DNA of 64,000 nucleotides from Phycisphaerae bacterium. Its GTDB lineage: Bacteria; Planctomycetota; Phycisphaerae; Phycisphaerales; UBA1924. A model generated the notes under the pieces. That model saw only the letters and a list, made by a program, of their open reading frames with translations. It ran no database searches and was not told the DNA's origin. Below are positions 26,583 to 35,852 of this stretch, piece by piece. The DNA lies in contig JAUILU010000005.1 of assembly GCA_030432905.1 (NCBI GenBank), forward strand, positions 186,001 through 250,000. The letters run 5' to 3'. Position numbers and translations under genes: made by a program. Position 1 is the stretch's first letter; every line of letters begins with the position of its first letter.

Positions 26583-27752
26583 ATGCGGATCCTCGTGCTG
26601 GCACCACACCCGTTCTACATCGATCGCGGTACGCCGATCGATGTGGACATTCTGGTGAAGGCGCTGTGCGAGCTCGGGCATGAGGTCCACCTGGCGACGC
26701 TGCACGCGGGCGAGGACCGGGCGTACGAGGGGTTGACGATCCACCGCATCGAAGCGCCCAAAGGCGTGGGCATGCCAGCGCCGGGGTTCAGCGGCGCGAA
26801 GCTCAAGTGCGACCTGAAGCTGTACAAGCTGGCCAAGAAGCTGATCAAGAAGATCAAGCCGGACGTGATCCACGCGGGCGAGGAAGCGGTCTTTATGGCG
26901 CGCTGGTTCAAGGCAAGGTGCAAGATCCCGTACGTCTACGACATGGACTCGTCGATCGCGCAGCAGATGACGGAGCAGATGGGTTTCCTGAAGCCGTTTG
27001 GGTTCCTGTTCCACGCGTTCGAGGGCATCGGGGTCAAGGGGGCCATCGCGTGTGCGCCGGTGTGCCACGCGCTTGCGGACCTTGCGAAGAAGCAGGGCGC
27101 CAAGCGGTTCGTAACGCTTCACGACATCTCGCAGCTCGATGTGGACTCGCTCGCTCCGACGGGCTGGCTCAGACAGAAGTGCGGCATCGGGGCCGACTCG
27201 GCGCTCATCGTTTACTGCGGCAACCTGCAGAGCTATCAGGGCGTGGACCTGCTGATCGACGGGATGAAGCACGCGCTGGATTCGGGGGCGGATGTTGACG
27301 TCGTGATCGCCGGCGGCGAGCAGGACCAGATCGACGCGTACACCGCCAAGGCGGACGGGCTGGGCATCGGGGGTAGGGTGCACCTGATCGGCCGGTGGCC
27401 CGCTGACAAGCTGGGTGATCTGCTGATTGAGGCGGACATTCTGGCGGCTCCGCGGACGAAGGGGATCAACACGCCTCAGAAAGTCTTCCCCTATCTTCAC
27501 ACGGGCAAGGCTGTGCTGGTGACCGACCTGCACACGCACTCGCAGATTCTGACCCAGGAGGTCTGCCGACTCGCGCCAGCAGAGCCGGAGGGGTTCGGGC
27601 GGGCGATTGCTGAGTTGGCGAACGATAAAGAAATGCAAAAATCACTCGGTCTTGCGGGCAAAGCGTTTGCCGAGCGGGACCACACGTATAATGCGCACAA
27701 AGAACGGGTACAGAGTCTCTACTCCTTGGTCGCTGATTCGATCGGAAGGTAG
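26583..27752 (+). CDS. Group 1 glycosyltransferase (GT4-like)
   Basis: 389 residues. N-terminal Rossmann domain: MRILVLAPHPFYIDRGTPI and DVLVKALCELGHEVHLATLH; DVIHAGEEA about residue 96. C-terminal domain: IVYCGNLQSYQGVDLLID, DVVIAGGEQDQIDAY, VHLIGRWPADKLGDLL and the donor-binding APRTKGINTPQKVFPYLHTG with the Glu/Gln-rich tract. The GT4 pattern E-x7-E is partly replaced (APRTKGINTPQK), which leaves the donor open. Downstream are two SDR epimerase-like genes, so the three may build a surface sugar or glycolipid. Confidence 0.85.
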   Translation: MRILVLAPHPFYIDRGTPIDVDILVKALCELGHEVHLATLHAGEDRAYEGLTIHRIEAPKGVGMPAPGFSGAKLKCDLKLYKLAKKLIKKIKPDVIHAGEEAVFMARWFKARCKIPYVYDMDSSIAQQMTEQMGFLKPFGFLFHAFEGIGVKGAIACAPVCHALADLAKKQGAKRFVTLHDISQLDVDSLAPTGWLRQKCGIGADSALIVYCGNLQSYQGVDLLIDGMKHALDSGADVDVVIAGGEQDQIDAYTAKADGLGIGGRVHLIGRWPADKLGDLLIEADILAAPRTKGINTPQKVFPYLHTGKAVLVTDLHTHSQILTQEVCRLAPAEPEGFGRAIAELANDKEMQKSLGLAGKAFAERDHTYNAHKERVQSLYSLVADSIGR

Positions 27753-27815
27753 AGCGGCACACCCGGGGCTGCGGCGGAGACCGTGGTCTGATCCAATCAG
27801 GGAAGGAAACAAGCC

Positions 27816-28868
27816 ATGCCGACGCTTGTTACTGGGGGCACCGGGTTTACTGGTAGCCATCTCGTCCGCAGACTCATCGAACGCGGCGAAACAGTCCGTG
27901 TGCTCGACAACCAGCCGGGTCTGTTCCACGACGAGCTCGTCAAGCTCGGGGCCGAGATCACCATCGCAAGCGTGACCGACAAGGAAGCGGTTGACCGCGC
28001 GGTCAAGGGCTGCGACGTTGTGCACCACACGGCTGCCGCCTTCCGCAAGCTGAATGTGCCGGACTCGCACTACTGGGACGTCAACGTCGAGGGCACGCGG
28101 AACGTGTGCGACGCGTGCATGAGGTTCGGCGTCCGCAGGCTTGTGTACTGCTCGACCCAGGGCGTCCACGGCGACGTGCAGACGAAGATCGGCAGCGAGG
28201 AAAGCCCGATCGCGCCGGCTGACTACTACCAGGAAACCAAGTACAACGGCGAAGAGGTCGTGCAGGAGTTCGTCGCCAAGGGGCTCGATGCCAACATCAT
28301 CCGCCCCACCGCGATCTACGGCCCCGGCGACCCCGGACGGTTCCTCATCCTCTTCAAGCTCGTCCAACGCGGCACGTTCCACATGTTCGGCGACGGCAAA
28401 ACGCACTACCACCCGGTGCACATCGAGAACCTCGTCGATGCCTTCGAGCTGGCAGCCCACAAGCAGGGCATCACGGGCGAGGCATTCATCATCGGCGACG
28501 AGCGTTCGTACGAACTCAACGAGCTGGTGAGCATGGTCGCCTCGGCGATGGGGCAGACGGTGAAGGTCCGATATTGGCCGTTCGCCCCCCTGAGACTGGC
28601 GGCTGTGGTGTGCGAAGCGCTCTGCAAACCCATCAAAGTGACGCCCCCCCTGTTCCCGCGACGTGTAGATTGGTTCAAGCAGCACCGATCATTCGATGTG
28701 AGCAAGGCACGCAGGCTGCTCGGGTATGAGCCGCGCGTGGATCTGGCCACTGGGCTGAAGCAGACAGGAGAGTGGTACCGACAATTCGGGTACCTCGAAG
28801 GCACCCCCGCCAAGACCCCCTCGTTGCCCCCGGCGATGCCGCCGATGGCAGTGAGAGAAGCGGTCTGA
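27816..28868 (+). CDS. NAD(P)-dependent SDR epimerase/dehydratase, paralogue 1
   Basis: 350 residues. N-terminal nucleotide-binding motif TLVTGGTGFTGSHLVRRLIE (T-G-G-T-G-F-x-G, extended SDR), DVVHHTAAAF, then the active-site region YCSTQGVHG and YYQETKYNGEEVVQEF (Tyr-x3-Lys). RPTAIYGPGDPGRFLILFK is the substrate-lid segment. It acts on sugar nucleotides or sterol-like substrates; 3-beta-hydroxysteroid dehydrogenase/isomerase relatives share this pattern. The next gene (28906) is a clear paralogue in the same orientation, 37 bp away. Confidence 0.85.
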   Translation: MPTLVTGGTGFTGSHLVRRLIERGETVRVLDNQPGLFHDELVKLGAEITIASVTDKEAVDRAVKGCDVVHHTAAAFRKLNVPDSHYWDVNVEGTRNVCDACMRFGVRRLVYCSTQGVHGDVQTKIGSEESPIAPADYYQETKYNGEEVVQEFVAKGLDANIIRPTAIYGPGDPGRFLILFKLVQRGTFHMFGDGKTHYHPVHIENLVDAFELAAHKQGITGEAFIIGDERSYELNELVSMVASAMGQTVKVRYWPFAPLRLAAVVCEALCKPIKVTPPLFPRRVDWFKQHRSFDVSKARRLLGYEPRVDLATGLKQTGEWYRQFGYLEGTPAKTPSLPPAMPPMAVREAV

Positions 28869-28905
28869 AGCGGCCGGCGTCGCCTTCGATAGCGAAGGGG
28901 CGTCG

Positions 28906-29934
28906 ATGCGGGTTCTTGTGACAGGCGGGACCGGGTTTACCGGCGGCAGGCTCGCGCAGATGCTGAAACAGCAGGGCGACGAGGTGGTCGCGCTGGCGCG
29001 CCAGGGCTCCAAGACCGACAAGCTCACCGAGGCGGGCATCGAAGTCGTAACGGGCGACATCCGCTCGCAAGAGGATGTGCTTAGAGCTGCGGCTGACTGC
29101 CAGAAGATCTACCACATCGCGGCGTTGTACCGCTCGGCCAAGCACGCCGACAGCGTGTACCACGATGTGAATGTCGGCGGCACGGAGAACGTGCTGCACG
29201 CGGCCAAGACGCTCGGCACCGAGCGCGTTGTTCACTGCTCGACGGTTGGTGTGCACGGCAAGGTCGAACAACTCCCAGTCGATGAGAACGCGCCGTTTGC
29301 GCCGGGTGACATCTATCAGGTGACCAAGCTCGCCGGCGAGATGAAGGCCAAGGAAGCGATCGATCAGGGTCAGCCCGTTGTGATCGCAAGGCCGGCAGGG
29401 ATCTACGGGCCGGGCGACCTTCGGTTTCTCAAGCTATTCTCGACGATCCAGAGCGGGAAGTTCCGCATGATCGGTTCGGGCAAGGTCGTGTATCACTTTA
29501 CGTATGTAGACGATCTGTGCCGGGGGTTCATGACGTGCGCCGACAACCCGGCTGCGGTCGGCGGGACGTACATCCTGTGCGGTGAGAACTACCACCCGCT
29601 GACCGAAGTTGTCGAGACCGTCGCGGACTGCGTCGGTGTTCAGGCGAGGCGCGGGTCGATCCCGGTGTGGCCCGTGATGCTGGCGGCGACGTGCTGCGAG
29701 GCGCTGTGCAAGCCATTCGGGATTGAGCCGCCGCTGTACCGCAGGCGGTTGGACTTCTTCATCAAAGATCGCGCGTTCAGCGGCGCCAAGGCGCGAGACG
29801 AGATCGGGTTCGAGCCGAGCGTTTCGCTGAAAGAGGGCTTCCGCAGGACGGCGGCGTGGTACTTCGAGCAGAACCTGCTCCGAGGGAAGGCGCCAAAGCA
29901 TGTCGGTGACGCGCACGTGCCCGCCGAGGCGTAA
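28906..29934 (+). CDS. NAD(P)-dependent SDR epimerase/dehydratase, paralogue 2
   Basis: 342 residues. MRVLVTGGTGFTGGRLAQML, YHIAALYRSAKHADSVYHDV, HCSTVGVHG, DIYQVTKLAGEMKAKEA (Tyr-x3-Lys) and RPAGIYGPGDLRFLKLF parallel the paralogue at 27816-28868 block for block. The final segments are also shared: RRLDFFIKDRAFSGAKARDE and the C-terminal GFEPSVSLKEGFRRTAAWY. The two genes are likely an old tandem duplication with different substrates. The extended family includes hopanoid-associated sugar epimerases, but no hopanoid gene is nearby. Confidence 0.85.
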   Translation: MRVLVTGGTGFTGGRLAQMLKQQGDEVVALARQGSKTDKLTEAGIEVVTGDIRSQEDVLRAAADCQKIYHIAALYRSAKHADSVYHDVNVGGTENVLHAAKTLGTERVVHCSTVGVHGKVEQLPVDENAPFAPGDIYQVTKLAGEMKAKEAIDQGQPVVIARPAGIYGPGDLRFLKLFSTIQSGKFRMIGSGKVVYHFTYVDDLCRGFMTCADNPAAVGGTYILCGENYHPLTEVVETVADCVGVQARRGSIPVWPVMLAATCCEALCKPFGIEPPLYRRRLDFFIKDRAFSGAKARDEIGFEPSVSLKEGFRRTAAWYFEQNLLRGKAPKHVGDAHVPAEA

Positions 29935-30040
29935 GACTTCGGGCTGTGCGGCTTGCCCCCCGACACAGGGTCCTGCCGGCGGTCTGCGCCGGTCTGAGAA
30001 CCGAACTCGCAAGTGAAGTGCCCAGCGGTATTCGCGGCCT

Positions 30041-31345
30041 GTGAACGCGGTGCCGATGCTGTGGCTGACAATGTCGCAGAACGTAAGACCAGCCAAGCTC
30101 GGAGCCGCCCCGGCGAGACTCCTGATTATCGCGGTGATCCTGCTCGCGCAGGCGCTCGTGGTCGGCATGGGCTGGTGGTCGGGCAGCCAGGACGTGCTGA
30201 CCGAGGTGATCGACGAGTACACACGCCGGGTCGAGGCGGCGGCGCAGGACACGGCGAGCGGTGTGGCGCTTGCGATCGCGAAGCTTGACGTTGATTCGAT
30301 CGAACCCGGCACACCCGGCGGGGAGCGTGTGGAGGCGATTCTCGATTCGCTTGAGCTGCCGGGCCAAACTGTAATCTCATTGACTGATAGGGAAGGGCGC
30401 GAGCTGTTCCACGCGGGCGTGCTCGAATCTTCGACGCCGAGTTACTCAGCGTCGGCGCCACTCAACAGGTTCAACGCGACGCTGACGGTTCGGTCTGAGT
30501 CCGAGCAGTTGCTAAGCGCGCGCGACGCGGCGACGAGCGAGATCAAACACCGTGTGCTGTTGGGCGGGGCCGCGATCATCATGCTGACGGGCGTTGTGGC
30601 GCTCGCGCTTGTGGCGCTTCACGAACGCCGGCTCGTGAGGGCCAACAGGATTCTGTCCAAGGCGTACGAGAGCCAGACGGAGAATCTGCTCTCGGCGCGT
30701 GAGGGGATGATCGTCGGGCTTGCCAAGCTCGCCGACTACCGGGACACAGACACGGGCGAACACCTCGACCGGATCCGCGAGTACTCGGCGGTCTTGGCCA
30801 ACGAGGCGCGCAAGGACTTCGCGGAGATCAACGACGGTTATATCGAGTCGCTCAAGCTCGCGTCGTCGCTACACGACATCGGCAAGGTCGGCATCCCCGA
30901 TTCGATCCTGCTCAAGCCGGGCAAGCTGACACCGACCGAGCGGTCGCTCATCGAGCAGCACACGCGGTTCGGCGCCGACACGCTTCGGTCGATCCGTGAC
31001 CGTTACGGCAACGACGAGCTGCTCGACATGAGCATCGACATCGCGGTCTCGCACCACGAACGCTGGGACGGCAAGGGCTACCCGAACGGGCTCGCGGGCG
31101 AGGACATCCCGCTTTCAGCTCGGATCGTTTCGATCGCGGATGTGTACGACGCGCTGACCTCGGTGCGTGTGTACAAGAAAGCGATGACGCACGACGAGGC
31201 GGTGGCGGTGCTCAGAGAGGGCCTCGGGACGCAGTTCGACCCGATGCTGCTGGATGCGTTCCTGCGAGTGGCGGACGAGTTTGATAAGATCCGTTTCGGG
31301 ATGCAATCGAACTATTCGATCACTCGTATCGCCGCTGCGGCTTGA
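30041..31345 (+). CDS. Membrane-anchored HD-GYP domain phosphodiesterase
   Basis: 434 residues. Two membrane helices (about residues 26-48, LLIIAVILLAQALVVGMGWW, and 178-198) flank an extracytoplasmic sensor of about 130 residues. The HD-GYP domain follows: GEHLDRIREYS, then HDIGKVGIPDSIL with His278/Asp279, HHERWDGKGYPNGL at about 338, and SIADVYDALTSVR. All the metal-ligand positions and the GYP loop are intact, so cyclic-di-GMP hydrolysis is likely. The start is uncertain: GTG 30041, ATG 30056 and ATG 30071 are in frame. A PilZ protein (11831-12229) and a SpoIIE-type phosphatase (32980-34317) may belong to the same network. Confidence 0.88.
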   Translation: MNAVPMLWLTMSQNVRPAKLGAAPARLLIIAVILLAQALVVGMGWWSGSQDVLTEVIDEYTRRVEAAAQDTASGVALAIAKLDVDSIEPGTPGGERVEAILDSLELPGQTVISLTDREGRELFHAGVLESSTPSYSASAPLNRFNATLTVRSESEQLLSARDAATSEIKHRVLLGGAAIIMLTGVVALALVALHERRLVRANRILSKAYESQTENLLSAREGMIVGLAKLADYRDTDTGEHLDRIREYSAVLANEARKDFAEINDGYIESLKLASSLHDIGKVGIPDSILLKPGKLTPTERSLIEQHTRFGADTLRSIRDRYGNDELLDMSIDIAVSHHERWDGKGYPNGLAGEDIPLSARIVSIADVYDALTSVRVYKKAMTHDEAVAVLREGLGTQFDPMLLDAFLRVADEFDKIRFGMQSNYSITRIAAAA

Positions 31346-31583
31346 TACGGGCGTACTATTGTGATTTCACCGCCTGTCGGTTGACGCGCCTATAATCGGG
31401 CCGCCGATTTTCGCGTGCTGTTTCTGTTTCGGAGACGGTGTGCGTCTGGGCTGTGCGTGGCGCGGCTCGCCTTATCGGACCGGCACTATGCCAGCCTTGC
31501 GCAACGTGGCGCTATGGAGAACAACGCACAGACATGCGACGTGTCGCTGTCGCTGCCAGAAGAACCAGACGGAGTCCCGGCGA

Positions 31584-32963
31584 ATGGTCAGAGACAACAC
31601 CAACACCACAGGGCAGCCGCCGAAGTTCAAGGTGCTCACCCGCGCCAACATCGACAAGTCGCCCGAGTGGCAGAGACTGCCTGAAGAGATCCAGGAATCC
31701 GTCAAGACAGTCTCCGCGGTGCTGCCCTTCCGTGTGAACCAGTATGTGCTCGATGAGCTGATCGACTGGTCGAATGTACCCGACGACCCGATGTTCCAGC
31801 TCACGTTCCCGCAGCGCGGCATGCTCAGCGACAAGCACTACACCACGATGCGCAGGCTCATCCGCGAAGACGCGGAGAAAGCGGAGATCGAGGAAGCCGC
31901 GAACCGGATCAGGCTCGAGTTGAACCCGCACCCTGCCGGTCAGATGACGCACAACGTGCCGACGGTCGACGGCGAGGAACTGCCGGGCGTTCAGCACAAG
32001 TACAGAGAGACAACGCTGTTCTTCCCCAGCAGCGGGCAGACGTGCCACGCGTACTGCACGTTCTGCTTCAGGTGGGCGCAGTTTGTCGGGATGAACGATC
32101 TGAAGTTCGCGGCGAAGGAAGCGTCGCAGCTTAGGTGTTACCTCGAGCATCACCCCGAGGTGACCGACGTGCTCATCACGGGCGGCGACCCGATGGTGAT
32201 GAAGGCCAAGATCTTCGCGGCGATCGTGGACGAGATCATCAAGGTCGAGACCGTGCGGACGGTGCGCATCGGCACCAAGAGTGTCGCGTACTGGCCTCAG
32301 CGGTTTGTGACCGACAACGACGCGGACGACATTCTGAAGCAGTTTGAGCGCATCATTCAGGCCGGCAAGCACGTCGCGGTCATGGGCCACTACAACCACC
32401 CGGTCGAGCTCTCGACGCCTGTTGCGGAGGAGTGCGTTCGGCGGATCCGTTCGACGGGCGCGAACATCCGCATGCAGAGCCCGATTATCCGCCACATCAA
32501 CGACGACGCCGGCTCGTGGGCTGAGCTCTGGCGTCGCGGCACGCAGCTTGGCTGCATTCCTTACTACATGTTTGTCGAGCGCGACACGGGCGCGCAGCGT
32601 TACTTCGAGTTGCCGCTGGTCAGGTGCTGGGAGATTTTCCGCGAGGCGTACCAGCGCGTGCCAGGAACGGCTCGCACGGTCCGCGGGCCTTCGATGAGCT
32701 GCTTCCCCGGCAAGTGCCACGTGCTCGGCGTGACCGAGGTCGGCGGGCAGAAGGCGTTCATGCTCGAGTATCTGCAGGCGCGTGACCCATCGCTCGTGCG
32801 CCAGCCGTTCTTTGCGAAGTACGACCCAACGGCGACGTGGTACGACGATCTCAAGCCGCTGACCAAGTCGGATGAGAAGTTCTTCTCATACCCGGAGGAG
32901 ACGCCGGCGTCCACAGTCGGGCTGACGGTTGATCGCGCCGACGCGTACGCAGAGAAGAACTGA
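31584..32963 (+). CDS. KamA-family radical SAM protein (lysine 2,3-aminomutase-like)
   Basis: 459 residues from ATG 31584; upstream codons in frame lack the family signature. Cys154-x3-Cys158-x2-Cys161 (CHAYCTFCF) binds the [4Fe-4S] cluster that cleaves S-adenosylmethionine. VLITGGDPMVMKAK and IRIGTKSVAYWPQRF follow in KamA order. Where lysine 2,3-aminomutase has the PLP lysine in PGGGGK, this protein has GPSMSCFPGKCHVLGV; a Lys follows PG, but the glycine run is missing. It therefore belongs to the KamA family but may use another substrate or cofactor arrangement. Convergent with the SpoIIE-type phosphatase gene; the two stops are 16 bp apart. Confidence 0.8.
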   Translation: MVRDNTNTTGQPPKFKVLTRANIDKSPEWQRLPEEIQESVKTVSAVLPFRVNQYVLDELIDWSNVPDDPMFQLTFPQRGMLSDKHYTTMRRLIREDAEKAEIEEAANRIRLELNPHPAGQMTHNVPTVDGEELPGVQHKYRETTLFFPSSGQTCHAYCTFCFRWAQFVGMNDLKFAAKEASQLRCYLEHHPEVTDVLITGGDPMVMKAKIFAAIVDEIIKVETVRTVRIGTKSVAYWPQRFVTDNDADDILKQFERIIQAGKHVAVMGHYNHPVELSTPVAEECVRRIRSTGANIRMQSPIIRHINDDAGSWAELWRRGTQLGCIPYYMFVERDTGAQRYFELPLVRCWEIFREAYQRVPGTARTVRGPSMSCFPGKCHVLGVTEVGGQKAFMLEYLQARDPSLVRQPFFAKYDPTATWYDDLKPLTKSDEKFFSYPEETPASTVGLTVDRADAYAEKN

Positions 32964-32979
32964 GACTGTTTACAAACTC

Positions 32980-34317
32980 TTAGCGCACCTTGAGGACGAG
33001 GAGTGTCCTGTCGTCGTCCGCGGGTCTGCCTTCGGTGAATCGTTCGACGGATTCGAGGACGGTTTCGATGAGCGCGTGCGCGTCGATGCCGCAGTGTTCG
33101 AGAACGGCATCGAGTCTTTCGGTGCCGAAGAGCTGATCGTTGTCGTTGAAAGCCTCGGTGATGCCGTCGGTGTAGAGGATGACCTGGTCGCCTGATACGA
33201 GTTCGACGGTGTGCTGCTCGTACTTGGTATCGGGGACGATGCCGAGCGGGATGGACCGGGCCTCATCGAGCACGAACATTGAGCCGTCGCTGCAGCGTTT
33301 GACTCTTGGCGGGTTGTGCCCGGCGCCGGCGTAGGTGAGAGATTTGTTGCTCGGGTCATAGATACCGTAGAACGCGGTAATGAAGTTGCCGTCGGACGTG
33401 TAGTGCTGGGCGAGCTTGTCGTTGACATAGCCGAGCAGTTCGCCCGGCTGGATGACGTCGCCCGGTATGGTGTGCGCGAGCGCGTGCATGATGGCCATGA
33501 GCACGGCAGCGGGCGTGCCGTGACCGCAGACGTCGGCGATGAGGAAGCCCCACTTGCCGTCTTCGAGCTGGAAGACGTCGTAGTAGTCGCCCCCGGCCCG
33601 CGCGGACGTTTCGTAGTGGGCGGCGATGTCGAGCGTCGGGATCTCGGGCAGCTTCGCGGGCAGGAGCGAACGCTGGATCTGCGCGACAGTTTTGAGTTCC
33701 TGATCGACGATGTCATAAGCCTGATCGAGCTCGCGCTTGAGCACGAGCGTGTTGGTGGCCCTGCCGAAGAGGTTGGTGCGCCAAACCATGTCGGGCAGAT
33801 CGACGGGGTCAAACGAGTCTGGGTCTTCGATGCCCATCACGACCATGTTGATCGCTTCGCCGTCGTCGAAGGATGGGATGCTGATCAGGACTTTTGAGGT
33901 GCCGAGGTATTTGAGCGCCGGGTCGTTCTCGTCGAACTGCGGGTTAGGTATGTACGCCGGTTCGCCCGCGTAGAGCAGCCGCTGGAGGATGCCCGACTCG
34001 TAGACCGGGAGTTTGTCGCGGTTAAGCCAGGGGTCGAGGTCTTCTTCCCAGACGGAAGCGCGTGTGACCATGAAGCCCGGCGCTTCGATGCCCCGCCTGC
34101 TGATGGAAATGAAGGCCTGGACGGGAAACATCCGTCGCATCCGCTCGCTGTACCGCTGGACCATTTTCTGTGGGTCGGACTGGCTGGACATCTCGCGCAT
34201 CATCTCGGTGACTTCGTCGAGTCGCTTTTGCCAGTCGGAATGGCGAGTCTGCCGATTGGCATGACTGAGATCGGGTGCCCGGCCCTTGCTATCGTGATCG
34301 CTCTGCGTGTTGCCCAA
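32980..34317 (-). CDS. PP2C/SpoIIE-type phosphatase with GAF-like sensor
   Basis: 445 residues from TTG 34317; GGAG lies 7 nt before this TTG, and starting here avoids overlapping the divergent gene at 34370. Residues about 40-240 are a GAF-like sensor (KMVQRYSERMRRMFPVQAF, VLISIPSFDDGEAINMVV). About 240-445 is a SpoIIE domain: RAGGDYYDVFQLEDGKWGFL, IADVCGHGTPAAVLMAIM, YAGAGHNPP and TDGITEAFNDNDQLFG, with the Asp metal ligands intact. It probably removes phosphate from an anti-sigma-factor antagonist or another signalling protein; no such partner is adjacent. Confidence 0.85.
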   Translation of the reverse strand: MGNTQSDHDSKGRAPDLSHANRQTRHSDWQKRLDEVTEMMREMSSQSDPQKMVQRYSERMRRMFPVQAFISISRRGIEAPGFMVTRASVWEEDLDPWLNRDKLPVYESGILQRLLYAGEPAYIPNPQFDENDPALKYLGTSKVLISIPSFDDGEAINMVVMGIEDPDSFDPVDLPDMVWRTNLFGRATNTLVLKRELDQAYDIVDQELKTVAQIQRSLLPAKLPEIPTLDIAAHYETSARAGGDYYDVFQLEDGKWGFLIADVCGHGTPAAVLMAIMHALAHTIPGDVIQPGELLGYVNDKLAQHYTSDGNFITAFYGIYDPSNKSLTYAGAGHNPPRVKRCSDGSMFVLDEARSIPLGIVPDTKYEQHTVELVSGDQVILYTDGITEAFNDNDQLFGTERLDAVLEHCGIDAHALIETVLESVERFTEGRPADDDRTLLVLKVR

Positions 34318-34369
34318 CTGCGTGCTCCGCGGGGTTGCGGGTTTGTTCGAGACAGGAGATAGTACGCGT

Positions 34370-35842
34370 ATGCGAAACAAGACTCTCAAGTGGCTTTCTG
34401 TTGCCCTGACACCGCTGGCGGTCATCGCCGGCTGTTCGACCGGCGGCGGCACCACCACGACCTCATCGACCTCGCAGTCCGTCGCGCCGATCGCGCCGCC
34501 GATGACCATCACGCTCGACTCCTCGATCGACGACTGGCCCGCGGGCGAGGTCGCGGTCGGCGACGAGTACTACCTCTACGTCCGGTTTAGCCCGGGCGCC
34601 TCGATCACGCCCCAGTCCAACGACGAATCGGTTGTGATCTCGCTCGATACGGACGACTCGAAGCTGACTGGTCTTGACGGGACGGATCTTGAGATCTCGT
34701 TCAGCCCGCCGCGCGACGACGGCAGGCCCGGCAACGGCACACGGGTCGCGGCGTTCTCGCCCGACGGCGAACGGCTGACCATCGCGCCGGCGCTTCTGGA
34801 CATCAGCATCTCGCCCTCGCACGCGTCGGAGTGGTTCGAGCTCCGCATCGCGAGGCAGATGACAAGCGACGGCATCCTGCCTGTCAACGGGCTGCTCGGC
34901 TCGGGCAAGATCAGGGGCCGACTCGCGATGTACAACAACGCGGGCAAGCGCGTCGCCGAGGCGCCGGAGTTCTCCGCGGTGCTGCCGCAGGCGGCTCCGA
35001 ACGTCAAACTCGTACGCACGTCGTTGCCCTCTAAGTCGCTGGGTTCGGTGCGGATCGTTTCGTACAACGTGCTCAACGCGGCACCATTGGACAACCCGGA
35101 ACCGTTTAGCCGGATGCTCCGCGCGCTCGATCCCGACATCGTGCTTGTGCAGGAGTGGTACGACACGCCCGCCGACGAGATGGGCGCTTGGTTCAACCGT
35201 CACCTTCCGATCAGCGGCCGGTGGCGCGCCGTGACCGGCGAGGGCCGGGGTGTCGCTGTGATTAGCCGACTCGACCTCGCTCCGATCGGGCCTCCCGGGC
35301 TTGTGATTCAGCCCGAGGGCGAGGACCGGACCGTTCGCGTGATGCCGGCGATCGCGGAAACTCCGATCGGGACGATGGCGGTCGCGTCGGTTCACCTCAA
35401 GTGCTGCGGCAGCCTCGACTCGCGCGAGGACCGACTGCGTATCGCGGAATCGGAAGCCATCGCGACGCTGATCGAATCCGAGACACGCGACATCGGCCCT
35501 CACGTCCGCGTGGTCGCGGGCGATTTCAACCTAGTCGGCGGCAAGGAACCGCTGTACTCGATGGCGAGCTCGCTCGACGTGGACAACACGAGCGCCTCCG
35601 TCGCGGAGCCGTTCGTGCTCGGCGACAACGCGATGTACACATGGACCTCGCCCACAAGCAGGTTCCTGCCGAGCCGACTCGACTACGCGGTGTACTCGGA
35701 CGCGTCGGCGGTGCTCGAGCGTTCGTTTGTCTTTGACCCGGCGCGGCTCTCGGACGAATCACTCAAAGCGCTCAACCTCAACCGGATCGACGCGATGGCG
35801 AGCGACCACCGGCCTTTGGTTGTCGATCTTCGCGCACCGTAA
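34370..35842 (+). CDS. Lipoprotein with EEP endonuclease/exonuclease/phosphatase domain
   Basis: 490 residues from ATG 34370, with AGGAG at 34354-34358. The signal ends LAVIAGC. Residues about 45-220 form an unrecognised beta-rich domain (ITLDSSIDDWPAGEVAVGDE). The EEP domain is C-terminal: VRIVSYNVLNAAP, IVLVQEWYDTP (Glu), SVHLKCCGSLDSREDR (His), VVAGDFNLVGGKEPLY (Asp/Asn) and MASDHRPLVVDL (final Asp-His). It would work outside the membrane on a phosphodiester or phosphomonoester. It is convergent with rnc. A second EEP protein lies at 12879-14129. Confidence 0.85.
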   Translation: MRNKTLKWLSVALTPLAVIAGCSTGGGTTTTSSTSQSVAPIAPPMTITLDSSIDDWPAGEVAVGDEYYLYVRFSPGASITPQSNDESVVISLDTDDSKLTGLDGTDLEISFSPPRDDGRPGNGTRVAAFSPDGERLTIAPALLDISISPSHASEWFELRIARQMTSDGILPVNGLLGSGKIRGRLAMYNNAGKRVAEAPEFSAVLPQAAPNVKLVRTSLPSKSLGSVRIVSYNVLNAAPLDNPEPFSRMLRALDPDIVLVQEWYDTPADEMGAWFNRHLPISGRWRAVTGEGRGVAVISRLDLAPIGPPGLVIQPEGEDRTVRVMPAIAETPIGTMAVASVHLKCCGSLDSREDRLRIAESEAIATLIESETRDIGPHVRVVAGDFNLVGGKEPLYSMASSLDVDNTSASVAEPFVLGDNAMYTWTSPTSRFLPSRLDYAVYSDASAVLERSFVFDPARLSDESLKALNLNRIDAMASDHRPLVVDLRAP

Positions 35843-35852
35843 CGGCGAGCCG

